NCBI GenBank assembly: GCA_965198995.1
Contig: CBDAQG010000002.1
Span: forward strand, 1,922,001 to 1,986,000
Source: CAXMMR01 sp965198995
GTDB taxonomy: Bacteria > Pseudomonadota > Alphaproteobacteria > Acetobacterales > Acetobacteraceae
Reading direction: 5' to 3'
Length of the DNA stretch: 64,000 nt
Shown in pieces: positions 1-9,035 of the stretch. The translations under genes and the position numbers were made by a program. Within the stretch, counting starts at the first letter, position 1. Each line of letters begins with the position of its first letter. Under the pieces are notes generated by a model. That model saw only the letters and a list, made by a program, of their open reading frames with translations. It was not told the DNA's origin and made no database searches.

Positions 1-14
1 GCCTTCCGCCCCAT
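1..14 (-). CDS. possible 5' end of the gene after plsX (fabH expected)
   Basis: An ATG on the minus strand at 14-12 follows the plsX stop by six bases and runs off the window edge. In many proteobacteria fabH (beta-ketoacyl-ACP synthase III) follows plsX, so fabH is the expectation. Only about four codons are visible, so identity is inferred from gene order alone. Confidence 0.3.
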
Positions 15-20
15 GCTGGC

Positions 21-1091
21 TCAATCCGCCGCCGCCAGGGTCGATCCAGTCGCGGGCGCGTCGTCCGCCACGGCGACCAGGCCGGCGACCCGGGCGAGCC
101 CGTCGCGGATGCGGTCGTTGAAGCGGTGCACCACCATGTCCATCGCCACGTCGATGGCATGCGCGAAGCCCTGCGCGTCGGTGCCGCCATGCGACTTCAC
201 GACGACGCCGTTCAGCCCCAGCATCACCGCGCCATTGTAGCGCCGTGGGTCCAGCCAGGTGCGCAGGCGCTCGAGGCCGGGACGCACCAGCAGGTAGGCG
301 AGCTTGCCGGCCAGTGAGCCACCGAAAATCTCCCGCAGCAGCTCCGACACTAGCTTCAAGGCGCCCTCGCCAGTCTTCAGCGCAATGTTGCCGGTAAAGC
401 CGTCGGCCACGATCACGTCGGTGGTGCCGGCGGCGATGTCGTGGCCCTCGACAAAGCCATAGAACTGGGCGGCGATGTGGCTGCGCTTCAGCACCTCGGC
501 GGCGGCGCGCAGCCGGTCGCTGCCCTTCATCTCCTCGGTGCCGACGTTCAGCAGGCCGATCGAGGGCGCGGTCAGCCCGAGCACGGTGCGGGCGAACATG
601 TCGCCCAGGATCGCGAACTCGACCAGGTTGCGGCTGTCGCAGGCCAGGTTGGCGCCGAGGTCGAGCATGACCACGTCGCCGCGCGCCGACGGGCCGATGG
701 CGGCCATCGCCGGACGGTCGATGCCGGGCAGGGTCTTGATGATGATCTTGGCCAGCGCCAACAGCGCGCCGGTGTTGCCGGCGGTGATCACGCCGGCCGT
801 CTCGCCGGCCGCCACCGCCTCGATCGCAATGCGCATCGAGGCGCCGCGCCGGCGCAAGGCCGCGGTCGGCTTCATCGAGCTCGGGATCGTCTCGTCAGCG
901 TGGCGCACCGTGCAGACGGCGGCGGCACGCGGCTCGGCGGCCAGCAACGGCCGCAGCAAAGCCTCGTTACCGACCAGCAGGAAACGCGCTTGCGGATGGC
1001 GCTCGGCGGCGATGGCGATGCCGCCGATCACCATGCCGGGCGCATCGTCGCCGCCCATTGCGTCGACGGCAAGGACGAAGCCGCCGCTCAA
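21..1091 (-). CDS. plsX: phosphate acyltransferase PlsX
   Basis: PlsX makes acyl-phosphate from acyl-ACP and inorganic phosphate, the acyl donor for PlsY in phospholipid synthesis. It is a peripheral cytoplasmic-membrane enzyme. The 356-aa product is of normal family length. It opens with the typical LAVDAMGGDDAP motif and carries the family's AGNTGALLALA, LDLGAN, LLNVGTEEMKG and VADGFTGN stretches. It lies 33 bp after rpmF on the same strand, the standard rpmF-plsX arrangement. Identification is secure. Confidence 0.97.
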   Translation of the reverse strand: MSGGFVLAVDAMGGDDAPGMVIGGIAIAAERHPQARFLLVGNEALLRPLLAAEPRAAAVCTVRHADETIPSSMKPTAALRRRGASMRIAIEAVAAGETAGVITAGNTGALLALAKIIIKTLPGIDRPAMAAIGPSARGDVVMLDLGANLACDSRNLVEFAILGDMFARTVLGLTAPSIGLLNVGTEEMKGSDRLRAAAEVLKRSHIAAQFYGFVEGHDIAAGTTDVIVADGFTGNIALKTGEGALKLVSELLREIFGGSLAGKLAYLLVRPGLERLRTWLDPRRYNGAVMLGLNGVVVKSHGGTDAQGFAHAIDVAMDMVVHRFNDRIRDGLARVAGLVAVADDAPATGSTLAAAD

Positions 1092-1124
1092 GCGAACCCC
1101 TCGCCGCGGCCAGCCGAACTCAGC

Positions 1125-1328
1125 TCAGGCGCGAACGGCACCCTTGAGCGCCTTGCCGGCCCCAACCACCTCGCGGCCGTCGTAATGGCCGCAATGGCTG
1201 CAGACATGATGCGGACGCTTCAACTCGCCGCAATTCGAGCATTCGTTATGGGCTTCGCTGGGCAACGCCTGGTGGCTGCGACGCATGCCGCGACGGGACG
1301 GCGAGGTCTTTCTCTTTGGGACGGCCAT
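1125..1328 (-). CDS. rpmF: 50S ribosomal protein L32
   Basis: Small basic ribosomal protein of the large subunit. The 67-aa product begins MAVPKRKTSPSRRGMRRSH, the near-universal L32 start. It carries two CxxC pairs (CSNC and CSHC, residues about 32-47) that fit the zinc-binding form. It precedes plsX on the same strand and follows DUF177 as in most proteobacteria, but here a composite repeat element (1394-1608) separates it from DUF177. Confidence 0.97.
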   Translation of the reverse strand: MAVPKRKTSPSRRGMRRSHQALPSEAHNECSNCGELKRPHHVCSHCGHYDGREVVGAGKALKGAVRA

Positions 1329-1393
1329 AACAGGCGAAACTCCAGACGCGTACGAGCCGCGCGGGGTAGCAGAGGGTTATGTAGCTTGCAAGC

Positions 1394-1608
1394 GAAGGCA
1401 AGGCCAGGGCTCTGCCCTGGACCCGCTGGGGGCGGCGCCCCCAGACCCGCATCCATTTAGAACCTGACTGGGCTCTTCCTTAGCTGGCGAAGCCATTCAA
1501 TGCTGCTCCAACAGCACCGATTTCGCCAAGACAGCATGAATCAAGTGATGGATTTTAAAGGCTCCGCCTTTAATGGGGTCAAGGGGCAAAGCCCCTTGCC
1601 TTGCCTTC
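1394..1608. repeat. family A composite repeat, copy 1
   Basis: This copy fills the gap between DUF177 and rpmF. It has a hairpin CCAGGGC-TCT-GCCCTGG at about 1403-1419 and a second GC stem CTGGGGGCG/GCGCCCCCAG. It also has the spacer word GGCGAAGCCATTCAA at 1486-1500, the TTTTAAAGGCTCCGCCTTTAA module at about 1554-1574, and a terminal hairpin CAAGGGGC-AAA-GCCCCTTG. It contains no credible ORF. Confidence 0.85.
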
Positions 1609-2092
1609 ATAGCTTCGGCCGCAGCGCCGCGAATGGACTGGAGCCTGGCGCCTCCACCGTTTCGTCCAGCACCGCGCCGGGTTTTCTTGGATACGGGTCC
1701 AGGCCGAGGGCGAGCTGTTCGGTTGCGGCCTCGCCGAGGTCGATGGTGTCGCCATCATAGACGATCTCGTCCTCGCTATCGGGATCGATCTCCTCGTCGG
1801 GCTGCTCCTCGACGACGAAGCGCACTGCGAAGCTCTCCTCGACGTCGCTGTCGAACGGCTCGAGGGTGACGACGCAGTCCTGGGTCAGCCGGGCGGCGAG
1901 CTGGCCCTGGGCGGCGACGGCGCCGCCGGGCAGCTCGGCCAGGCTGAAGCGGCAGCGCAGGCTGGCCAGGGCGACGAGGCCGAGGCGGGTGGCCAGCGCG
2001 GCGCACTCGGCGGCGTTTGCCTCGACGGTGACCTCGGCGCCGCGCCGGCCGACGGCGCTGGCGGTAAACCGGCGGGAGAACTCCGGGCTCAT
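1607..2092 (-). CDS. DUF177 (YceD-family) protein
   Basis: YceD/DUF177 proteins are coupled to rpmF and linked to 23S rRNA handling in bacteria and plastids; the exact role here is inferred. The 161-aa product has the family core LTQDCVVTLEPF followed by an acidic stretch, then DTIDLGEAATEQLALGLDPYP. I chose the ATG at 2092 because it overlaps the upstream stop (ATGA, four bases) and starts the family's MSPEFSR-type N-terminus; longer versions only add arginine-rich out-of-family sequence. The stop lies at the edge of repeat copy 1. Confidence 0.9.
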   Translation of the reverse strand: MSPEFSRRFTASAVGRRGAEVTVEANAAECAALATRLGLVALASLRCRFSLAELPGGAVAAQGQLAARLTQDCVVTLEPFDSDVEESFAVRFVVEEQPDEEIDPDSEDEIVYDGDTIDLGEAATEQLALGLDPYPRKPGAVLDETVEAPGSSPFAALRPKL

Positions 2093-2670
2093 GCGGCCGG
2101 CTCCACCGGGGCGAAGACGACGCGGCCGGCGAGCAGGTCCTGGCCCTGCAGCTCGTCGTCGCGCCTGAGCACCAGGGCGGCCAGGGCGGGCGCGGCCCCC
2201 GGCGGCGGGGCAGCCTCGCCGCGCCAGATGTTGCGCGCCAGCGCCTCGGCGAGGGCCGAGACGTCGCGCGCGGCGAGCGGCGCCTCGTAGGCCTGCGCCC
2301 GGCCGTGCAGCGCCTCCCACATCTCGCGGTTGCGCTTGCCGACGGCCAGGTCGCCGACGCCCATTTCGCGGAGGTTGAAATCCATGTCGGAGAACATGGC
2401 GTCAAACACCGCCTGGGCCAGGCGGGCGCCGGGCTCAGTGAGCTCGCGCAGGTGGCGGATGATCAGCACGACGTGCACGCCGACCAGGTCGAAGCGCCCG
2501 TCCAGCGTGTCCGGCACGCCGAGCGTGGCATAGAAGTAGGGGTCGCGGCCGCCGCGCACCGCCGCGCCGTAGAGCTCGAAGCCGGCGCGCTCGGATCGCC
2601 TGCCGCGCAACAATCCCAGCATCTCGCCCGCTCCCGTCCGTATGCCCTGGCGGCTGCCCGATGTTGACAC
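2089..2670 (-). CDS. ubiquinol-cytochrome c chaperone (Cbp3-like)
   Basis: Cbp3-type chaperones assist cytochrome b assembly in the bc1 complex. The 193-aa product contains the family core: AAVRGGRDPYFYATLGVPDT, DLVGVHVVLIIRHL, then FDAMFSDMDFNLREMGVGDL near residues 90-110. The next gene, DUF177, overlaps it by four bases, so the two are translationally coupled. An internal ATG at 2622 (MLGLLRG) is an alternative start. It is divergent from bamE. Confidence 0.9.
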   Translation of the reverse strand: MSTSGSRQGIRTGAGEMLGLLRGRRSERAGFELYGAAVRGGRDPYFYATLGVPDTLDGRFDLVGVHVVLIIRHLRELTEPGARLAQAVFDAMFSDMDFNLREMGVGDLAVGKRNREMWEALHGRAQAYEAPLAARDVSALAEALARNIWRGEAAPPPGAAPALAALVLRRDDELQGQDLLAGRVVFAPVEPAA

Positions 2671-2787
2671 GCCGCCGGCTGACGTGACACCCCAGCGCCG
2701 GGCTGCAAGGCTGCGTGCGCCAGATCATCGGCCCGCGGCGCCTGTCGGCAGTGTCGGCCGCAAGGCCTGTTCAAGCGGGACCCGCGC

Positions 2788-3315
2788 GTGCGCCCTTTTC
2801 CAACGCCACTGCATCCTCACCGGCCTGCCCTCGCCGTGGCGCTCGTGCTGCTGGGCGGCTGCAGCTTCCTCGGGCCGACGCACACGACGCGCGGCAACAT
2901 GGTCGACGTCGACCAGCTCAAGGAGCTCGTCCCGGGCACCTCGACGCGCACTGACGTCACGTCGCTGATCGGCTCGCCGACCGCGCACGCGACCTTCGAC
3001 GACAACACCTGGATCTATATCGGCCAGATCACTCAGGCGCGTGTCGGGCGGCTGCCCGGGGTGGATCGTCAGCAGGTGGTCGAGCTGACCTTCGACACGG
3101 GCGGCACGCTGCGCGGCGAGAAGGTTCTCGACAAGGCCGACGGCCTGCCGGTCAGCATGGCGTCCGGAGCCACCCGCTCGCCCGGCAGCGAGGCCTCGTT
3201 CCTGCAGCAGCTGATCGGTAATGTCGGGCATTTCAGCCCCGGCGGCCTGGGCCTCGGCGGCAACGGCGGCAGCAGCCCGGGCGGCAGCGGCGGCGGCATC
3301 GGCGGTGGCAGCTAG
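2788..3315 (+). CDS. bamE: outer-membrane assembly factor BamE (SmpA/OmlA) lipoprotein
   Basis: BamE is a small lipoprotein of the BAM complex, which inserts beta-barrel proteins into the outer membrane. The 175-aa product has a short hydrophobic signal and a lipobox (LLGGC, Cys about residue 25). Next comes VDQLKELVPGTSTRTDVTSLIGSP, the typical SmpA/OmlA motif, and then DNTWIYIGQ. Unusually it ends in a low-complexity Gly/Ser tail of about 30 residues (about 145-175). Divergence from the Cbp3-like gene is a common alphaproteobacterial arrangement. Confidence 0.92.
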   Translation: MRPFPTPLHPHRPALAVALVLLGGCSFLGPTHTTRGNMVDVDQLKELVPGTSTRTDVTSLIGSPTAHATFDDNTWIYIGQITQARVGRLPGVDRQQVVELTFDTGGTLRGEKVLDKADGLPVSMASGATRSPGSEASFLQQLIGNVGHFSPGGLGLGGNGGSSPGGSGGGIGGGS

Positions 3316-3671
3316 CCCGCCCTACCTCCACGACCCCGGCCTTACCGACCTCGAGCTCCACCACCCAGAACTCACCGCCGGCCAAATGCGGCCGGCATGC
3401 GCGCGGCCATGGGGCTGGCGGTACATTTAGAGGGCGGCCACTACCGCAAGATTTGGCGCCACCGACCGGCCGATGGCGGCCGCTCGGCCGGGCTGCGGCT
3501 ATGGCAGGCCGGCGCGGCGCTGCAGTCGCGCCTGCATGACGGCACCTCATCGCCGGTCCGGCTCGGCCCGCGCTTGGTCGCGGCGAGGCTTCATTGCGGA
3601 TGCACGCTCGCGCAAACCTTGCTAGTATAGGTTGCAAGGACGACCAGCGTTTCCCCATCAAGAGGCGAGCG
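3316..3671. other. intergenic region without a recognised gene
   Basis: About 356 bp between bamE and the Hint-domain gene. No reading frame here has recognisable protein character. Near the right end, TAGTAT (3623-3628) inside the AT-richest stretch could be a -10 element for the downstream gene, but no well-spaced -35 is visible. It carries no family A or B repeat. Confidence 0.5.
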
Positions 3672-5339
3672 ATGACGACATCGGTTGGCACGAGCACGAT
3701 CGACAGGTCGCAGCCGGACTTGGACGGCGCCGCGCCCGACGGCCATCTGCTCATCACCCGCAACGCCGCCACGCCGAGCGGCGACCCGGTCGTGGTCGAC
3801 CTCGGCACGCTGGCCGACGCGACGGTGCTCGCCTCGGTCACCGTGAGCAACGGCGCCACCGCGATCCTGAGCGGCGCCCTGGCAGCGGTCGGGGTCGGCA
3901 CGACGCTCATCATCGACGGCGGCACGTTGGAGCTTCGCGACGGCGCGCTGCTGACCGGGCGGCGCAGCGGCGTCACCGTCCACCCGGGCGGCGGTGAGCT
4001 CAGGATCGGGCCGGTCGGGGCGCCGGACGGCGCTGTCGACGTGCCGGTGCGGTTCAGCGCCGGCGCCGCGCCGGCCGACTTCGTGATCGACTTCCCGGGC
4101 GCCACCAGCGTGACCGCGGTCTACGACCCGACAACCCTGCAGACGACGATCGGCGACGGCGTTCGCGCGTTCGGCGGGGTCGTGGCGTCCGGGCGCATGG
4201 CGACGCTCGCCGGCAACCCGTTCGGCATCGGCGTGGCCGCCGGCGCGACCGGCAGCAAGACGTTCACGCGCGCCGAGGCTGGGACCGCGGAGGGCGGCGC
4301 CAGACTGACCGGCTTCCTGCCCGGGGCGATGATTGCCACTCCCGAGGGCGAGCGCGCCGTGCAGACGCTCGCCGCCGGCGACGCGGTGCTGGCGGTCGAG
4401 CATGGCCGGCAGGTGATCCGTCGCCTGGCCTGGACGGCCAGCCAGGCGATCACCGTGCCGGAAGATCAAGGCGCGTTGCGGCTGCCGGTGCGGATCCGCC
4501 GCCAAGCGCTCGCCGACGGCGTGCCGCAGGCCGACCTGCTGCTGACCCCGGAGCACTGTCTGCTGCTGGATGGCCGGCTGGTGCCGGTGCGCATGCTGGT
4601 GAACGGCTGCTCGATCCTGATCGAGACCGAGAGGCGCGGCTACAGCGTGCATCACGTCGGCATCGACCCGCACGGCGTCATCATGGCGAATGGCCTGCTG
4701 ACGGAGAGCGATCTCGACACCGGCGATCGCGGCCGCCGCCGTCGCGGCGGCGTCGGTGTCCGCCTGCCGATGCCGTCGAGCAGCCCGGTGCGCGGCGCCG
4801 CGGCGCCGCTGGAGGTCTCGCGCGCCATGGTCGAGCCGCTCTGGGAGGCGCTGGCGACGCGCGCCGAGGCGCTCGGCTATCCGGTCGTCCTCGCCCCGCC
4901 CGCCACCCTGACCGACGAGGCGGATCTCCGCCTGGTGAGCGAGGACGGCGGCGAGATCCTGCCGCTCTGCGTGCATGACGGGCGGGCGAGCTTCCTGGTG
5001 CCGGGCACGCTCGGTGCCGCATGGCTGCGCAGCCGCAGCGCCCGCCCCTCCGAGGTGATCGGGCCGTTCGTCGACGACCGGCGCGAGCTCGGCCTGCTCG
5101 TCGGCGAGGTCGCGGTCTGGCAGCTCGAATCGCGACGGCTGCTGCGGCACCATCTGGCGATCAAGACGCTGAGCGGCTGGCACGCGCCGGACGCGGAGCA
5201 CTGCCGATGGACGGACGGCAATGCGCTGCTGCCGCTGGCGCCCGACCCGGACGCCGCGACGCTGCTCGTCGAGGTGCAGATCCTCGGCGGCGGCCCGTAT
5301 CTCGTGGCGGATGTCGGAGCCTTGGCGACGGCGGCGTAG
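3672..5339 (+). CDS. Hint (Hedgehog/intein-type) domain protein with substituted catalytic Cys
   Basis: A 555-aa protein. Residues 1-200 are Gly/Ala/Thr-rich with surface-protein-like repeats (GTLADATVLASVTVSNGAT). A Hint_2-type domain spans about 212-350: FLPGAMIATPEGERAVQTLA, LLTPEHCLLLDGRLVPV and GVIMANGLLTESDLDTGDR. A C-terminal domain (about 370-555) resembles that of the Hint protein at 47280-49475. In Hint domains a Cys normally precedes the FLPG/FLAG box; here it is Gly214 (TGFLPG), so self-cleavage is doubtful. The ATG at 3672 has a purine-rich RBS (GAGGCGAG) and is preferred over an upstream in-frame ATG. Function is unknown. Confidence 0.8.
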   Translation: MTTSVGTSTIDRSQPDLDGAAPDGHLLITRNAATPSGDPVVVDLGTLADATVLASVTVSNGATAILSGALAAVGVGTTLIIDGGTLELRDGALLTGRRSGVTVHPGGGELRIGPVGAPDGAVDVPVRFSAGAAPADFVIDFPGATSVTAVYDPTTLQTTIGDGVRAFGGVVASGRMATLAGNPFGIGVAAGATGSKTFTRAEAGTAEGGARLTGFLPGAMIATPEGERAVQTLAAGDAVLAVEHGRQVIRRLAWTASQAITVPEDQGALRLPVRIRRQALADGVPQADLLLTPEHCLLLDGRLVPVRMLVNGCSILIETERRGYSVHHVGIDPHGVIMANGLLTESDLDTGDRGRRRRGGVGVRLPMPSSSPVRGAAAPLEVSRAMVEPLWEALATRAEALGYPVVLAPPATLTDEADLRLVSEDGGEILPLCVHDGRASFLVPGTLGAAWLRSRSARPSEVIGPFVDDRRELGLLVGEVAVWQLESRRLLRHHLAIKTLSGWHAPDAEHCRWTDGNALLPLAPDPDAATLLVEVQILGGGPYLVADVGALATAA

Positions 5340-5350
5340 AGGGACGGGGT

Positions 5351-5420
5351 AGGAGGGAAAGCCAGAGGCTCTGCCTCTGGGCTCCGCTGGGGCCTGAGGC
5401 CCCCCACCCCCATCAATGAA
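5351..5420. repeat. family A solo hairpin fragment
   Basis: The hairpin CCAGAGGC-TCT-GCCTCTGG (5362-5380) is followed by a degenerate second GC stem (GCTGGGGCCTGAGGCCCC) and CCCCATCAATGAAGTCAC. The stem differs from copy 1 by a paired G/C to A/T change. Confidence 0.7.
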
Positions 5421-5527
5421 GTCACGGAGGGAGGCCCCTCGCCTTCCTGACTTGTGCCTGCCTGCCGCTCGGAGCACGTTGCCGGCGTGACATGCCGAAG
5501 AGCATGCTGAGCACGGAGGCAGCACAT

Positions 5528-7252
5528 ATGGACACCAGCAGCGCGATCGTTGAGCTGACGCCGGACAGCGAGGCCGCGACGAGCCGCCGGCCGTTCGCCT
5601 GGGAGCGCACCTACCCGGCCGGCCTGGCGTGGGACGCGCCGCTCACCATCACCACGCTGCCTGAGATGCTCGACGCCGCGCTCGCCGCGCATGGCGACAA
5701 GCCGTTCATCGAGTTCCGCGGCCAGCGCATCAGCTTTGCCGAGTTTGGCGCCCGGGTGGAGCGCGCGGCGGCCGGGTTCCGCGCCCTCGGCGTCGGGCCG
5801 GGCGTGGCGGTGGCGCTCTACCTGCCGAACGTGCCGTATCACCCGATCAGCCTGTTCGCGGTGCTGCGCGCCGGCGGCCGGGTGGTGCACCTCAGCCCGC
5901 TCGACCCGTCGCGCAGCATCGCCCGCAAGCTGCTCGACAGCGATGCGAGGCTGATGGTGGCGCCCGACTTCGCGACCATGCTGCCGCAGGCGCTCGGCGC
6001 CCTGGACGAGGGCCTGCTCGACCACCTCGTGGTCGGCGAGGACGCGGCCTGGGGCCCGGGCATGCCGACCCAGCCGATCCCGTCCGACCCGCGCGTCCAT
6101 CCGTTCGCCGGGCTCGGCGAGGGCGCGCCCACCGGCGACTGGCCGCAAGCCGCTCCGGGCGACGTCGCGGTGCTGCAATACACCGGCGGCACCACCGGCC
6201 TGCCGCGGGCGGCGATGCTGACGCATGCCAACCTGACCGCCTCCCCGTCGATCTACGAGACGTGGTTCGACGGTAGCGGGACGCCCAGGCTGCCGAGCGA
6301 CCGGGTGCTCGGCGTGCTGCCGCTGTTCCACATCTACATGCTCACCACGGTGCTGCTGCGCTGCCTGAAGGGCGGTCTCGAGATCATGCTGCGGCTGCGC
6401 TTCGACGCCGCCCAGACGCTCACCGACATCGAGACCGGACACGCCACGATCTTCACCGGCGTGCCGACCATGTTCATTGCGATGGCCGCGCAACCGGACA
6501 TCGCCGGGCGCGACCTGTCGTCGCTGCGGGTGGCGAACTGCGGCGGCGCGCCGTTGCCGGTGGAGGTCGCGCATCGCTTCGAGGCGCTGAGCGGCCGGCG
6601 CGTCGGCGGTGGCTGGGGCATGACGGAGACCTGCTCGGCCGGCACCATCATCCTGCCGGGCGCCGAGATGACCTCGGGGCTGATCGGGGTGCCGCTGCCC
6701 GGTGTCGAGATGCAGGTGGTGGACGTGGCCGACCCGCGCCGGCTGCTGCCGGTCGGCGAGGTCGGCGAGCTCCGGGTGCGCGGCCCGAACGTCACGCCCG
6801 GCTACTGGCGGCGGCCGGAGGAGAACGAGACCGCCTATGTCGACGGCTTCTTCCTGACCGGCGACATCGGCCACATGGACGCGGCCGGGCAGTTCAGCAT
6901 CGTCGACCGCAAGAAGGACATGATCATCTCCGGCGGCTTCAACGTCTACCCGCGGGTGATCGAGGACGCGATCTACGAGCACCCGGACGTCGAGGAGTGC
7001 GGCGTCGTCGGCATCCCGGATGACTATCGCGGGCAGTCGGCGAAGGCCTTCGTCAAGCTGCGCGAGGGCGCGGCGGTCTTCACGCTGGCGGAGCTGCGCG
7101 GCTTTCTCGTCGACAAGGTCGGCCCGCACGAGATGCCGGCGGCGCTGGGCTTCCTGGACGCGCTGCCACGCACCGCGGTCGGCAAGCTGTCGCGCAAGGA
7201 CCTCGCGGACCAGCCGACCGGGACCGCCTCGGCTGCCGCCGCGGCGGGCTGA
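5528..7252 (+). CDS. acyl-CoA synthetase, PimA/long-chain-like
   Basis: An ANL-superfamily enzyme that activates a carboxylic acid to an acyl-CoA via an acyl-AMP. The 574-aa product has the P-loop-like YTGGTTGLPRAAMLTH (about residue 217), GGWGMTETCSAG, the hinge-side FFLTGDIGHMD, and KKDMIISGGFNVYPRVIED. The N-terminus (FAWERTYPAGLAWDAP) resembles dicarboxylate-CoA ligase PimA-type proteins; substrate chain length cannot be read from sequence. The ATG at 5528 follows GGAGG by eight bases and beats an upstream in-frame ATG. A second ligase starts four bases after its stop. Confidence 0.9.
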   Translation: MDTSSAIVELTPDSEAATSRRPFAWERTYPAGLAWDAPLTITTLPEMLDAALAAHGDKPFIEFRGQRISFAEFGARVERAAAGFRALGVGPGVAVALYLPNVPYHPISLFAVLRAGGRVVHLSPLDPSRSIARKLLDSDARLMVAPDFATMLPQALGALDEGLLDHLVVGEDAAWGPGMPTQPIPSDPRVHPFAGLGEGAPTGDWPQAAPGDVAVLQYTGGTTGLPRAAMLTHANLTASPSIYETWFDGSGTPRLPSDRVLGVLPLFHIYMLTTVLLRCLKGGLEIMLRLRFDAAQTLTDIETGHATIFTGVPTMFIAMAAQPDIAGRDLSSLRVANCGGAPLPVEVAHRFEALSGRRVGGGWGMTETCSAGTIILPGAEMTSGLIGVPLPGVEMQVVDVADPRRLLPVGEVGELRVRGPNVTPGYWRRPEENETAYVDGFFLTGDIGHMDAAGQFSIVDRKKDMIISGGFNVYPRVIEDAIYEHPDVEECGVVGIPDDYRGQSAKAFVKLREGAAVFTLAELRGFLVDKVGPHEMPAALGFLDALPRTAVGKLSRKDLADQPTGTASAAAAAG

Positions 7253-7255
7253 GCC

Positions 7256-8911
7256 ATGCTCGGCCTGATGCAGTCCCAGCCGCTGCTCGTCTCGTCGCTG
7301 CTGGTGCATGCGGCGCGCCATCACGGTGAGGCCGAGGTGGTGTCGCAGGGCGTGGACGGCGTGCTCACCCGGGCGAGCTACCGCATGGTCGAGCAGCGGT
7401 CGCGCTGCCTGGTGGCGGCGCTGCGCTCGCTCGGCATCGCGCCGCATGACCGGGTGGGGACGCTGGCCTGGAACAGCCAGCGCCACCTGGAGATCTACTA
7501 CGGCGTGCAGGGGATGATGGCGGTCTGCCACACCATCAACCCGCGGCTGCACACCGAGGACGTCGCCTGGATCATCAACCACGCCGGCGACCAGGTGCTG
7601 ATGGTCGATTTAAGCTTTGTCTCGCTGGTCGAAGCGGTGGCGCCGCTGGTGGCGGGCAGCGTGCGCGCGGTGGTGATGCTGTGCGAGCCGGCGCAGATGC
7701 CGGCGGTCGTGCTGCCCGGCGGCATGACGCTGCTGTGCTACGAGACGCTGATCGAGGCTGGCGAGGCGGCGGCCGCGCCCTTCGACTGGCCCATCTTCGA
7801 TGAGAACACCGCCGGCGTGCTGTGCTACACCTCCGGCACCACCGGCCGGCCCAAGGGCGTGCTCTACAGTCATCGCTCGACCGTGCTCCACGCGCTCGGC
7901 GCCAACATGCCGGACGCGCTGGGCTTTCGCGCCGTCGACCGGGTGATGCCCGTGGTGCCGATGTTCCACGTCAATGCCTGGGGCATGCCGTATGCGGCGC
8001 TGCTGGGCGGCGCCTCGCTGATCATGCCCGGGCGGCACCTCGACGGGGCCAGCCTGGCGCGGCTGATGAACGCCGAGCGCGTCACCGTCACCGCCGGCGT
8101 GCCGACGGTGTGGCTCGGGTTGCTCGCGCATCTGCGCGCCAGCGGCGAGCGCCTGCACCACACGCGCCGCATCATCATCGGCGGCTCGGCCTGCCCGGCG
8201 CTGCTGATCGAGGCCTTCGCCGACGAGTACGAGGTGCCGGTCGAACACGCCTGGGGCATGACCGAGCTCAGCCCGATCGGCACCTTCAACAAGCCAAAGC
8301 CGGCGCAGACCACGCTCGATCCGCAGGCGCATCGGCAACAGATGCTGAAGCAGGGCCGCGCGGTCTTCGGCGTCGACATGCGGATCGTCGGCGCGGACGG
8401 CGCGGCGCTGGCCTGGGACGGGGTGCAGTATGGCGACCTGCAAGTGCGCGGGCCGTGGGTCTGCAGCGCCTATTTCGGCGAGCCCGCCGGCAGCGCGCTC
8501 GACGAGGCGGGATGGTTTGCCACCGGCGACGTGGCGACGATCTGCCCACAGGGCTTCATGCACATCGTCGACCGCTCCAAGGACGTGATCAAGTCGGGCG
8601 GCGAGTGGATCAGCTCGATCACGCTCGAGAACTTCGCCATGTCGCACCCCGCGGTCGCCGAGGCGGCGGTGATCTCGGCGCGGCATCCGAAATGGGATGA
8701 GCGGCCGCTGCTGCTGGTGCGCGCCGCCGAGGGCCAGTCGGTCGACACCGCCGACGTGATGCGCAGCCTGCAGGGCCTGGTGCCGCGCTGGTGGCTGCCG
8801 GATGCGATCCTGGTGGTCGACGACCTGCCGCACACCGCCACCGGAAAATTGCAGAAGACGGTGCTCAGGGCGACTTACGGGGACACGCTGATGCGGTTGG
8901 CGGAAGCGTAA
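7256..8911 (+). CDS. fatty-acid-CoA ligase, AlkK-like
   Basis: A second ANL-superfamily ligase (551 aa) of a different subfamily from its neighbour. Visible motifs are YTSGTTGRPKGVLYSHRS (about residue 190), AWGMTELSPIGTFNKP, GWFATGDVATICPQG, DRSKDVIKSGGEWISS and the C-terminal TATGKLQK lysine motif. The SGGEWISS signature and overall layout match medium/long-chain AlkK-type ligases. It is probably co-transcribed with the upstream ligase (4-bp gap), suggesting one catabolic unit with two substrate ranges. A family B repeat follows directly. Confidence 0.9.
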   Translation: MLGLMQSQPLLVSSLLVHAARHHGEAEVVSQGVDGVLTRASYRMVEQRSRCLVAALRSLGIAPHDRVGTLAWNSQRHLEIYYGVQGMMAVCHTINPRLHTEDVAWIINHAGDQVLMVDLSFVSLVEAVAPLVAGSVRAVVMLCEPAQMPAVVLPGGMTLLCYETLIEAGEAAAAPFDWPIFDENTAGVLCYTSGTTGRPKGVLYSHRSTVLHALGANMPDALGFRAVDRVMPVVPMFHVNAWGMPYAALLGGASLIMPGRHLDGASLARLMNAERVTVTAGVPTVWLGLLAHLRASGERLHHTRRIIIGGSACPALLIEAFADEYEVPVEHAWGMTELSPIGTFNKPKPAQTTLDPQAHRQQMLKQGRAVFGVDMRIVGADGAALAWDGVQYGDLQVRGPWVCSAYFGEPAGSALDEAGWFATGDVATICPQGFMHIVDRSKDVIKSGGEWISSITLENFAMSHPAVAEAAVISARHPKWDERPLLLVRAAEGQSVDTADVMRSLQGLVPRWWLPDAILVVDDLPHTATGKLQKTVLRATYGDTLMRLAEA

Positions 8912-8919
8912 AGAAGAGC

Positions 8920-9013
8920 ACTTCTTTTTTGAAAAAAAGAAGCAAAAAACTTTTGCTCGTTAGGCGTTATTCAAGTGATAAAAGTTTTTTGGTCCTTTTT
9001 TTCAAAAAAGGAC
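8920..9013. repeat. family B double-hairpin repeat, copy 1
   Basis: The left arm is CTTCTTTTTTGAAAAAAAGAAG followed by CAAAAAACTTTTGCTCG. The right arm is ATAAAAGTTTTTTGG followed by hairpin GTCC-T7-C-A6-GGAC. The left stem is the GAAGC type and the right stem the GGACC type. It lies between two co-directional genes. Confidence 0.85.
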
Positions 9014-9035
9014 TACTTCCTTTAAGGCTGCCCGC

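Noticed and set aside
3397..3630. A 77-aa frame between bamE and the Hint gene
   Set aside because: No RBS, no recognisable motif, and composition-driven openness in GC-rich DNA.
4877..7582. A 901-aa frame opposite the acyl-CoA ligases
   Set aside because: Antisense shadow of well-supported enzymes, with composition typical of GC-rich opposite strands.
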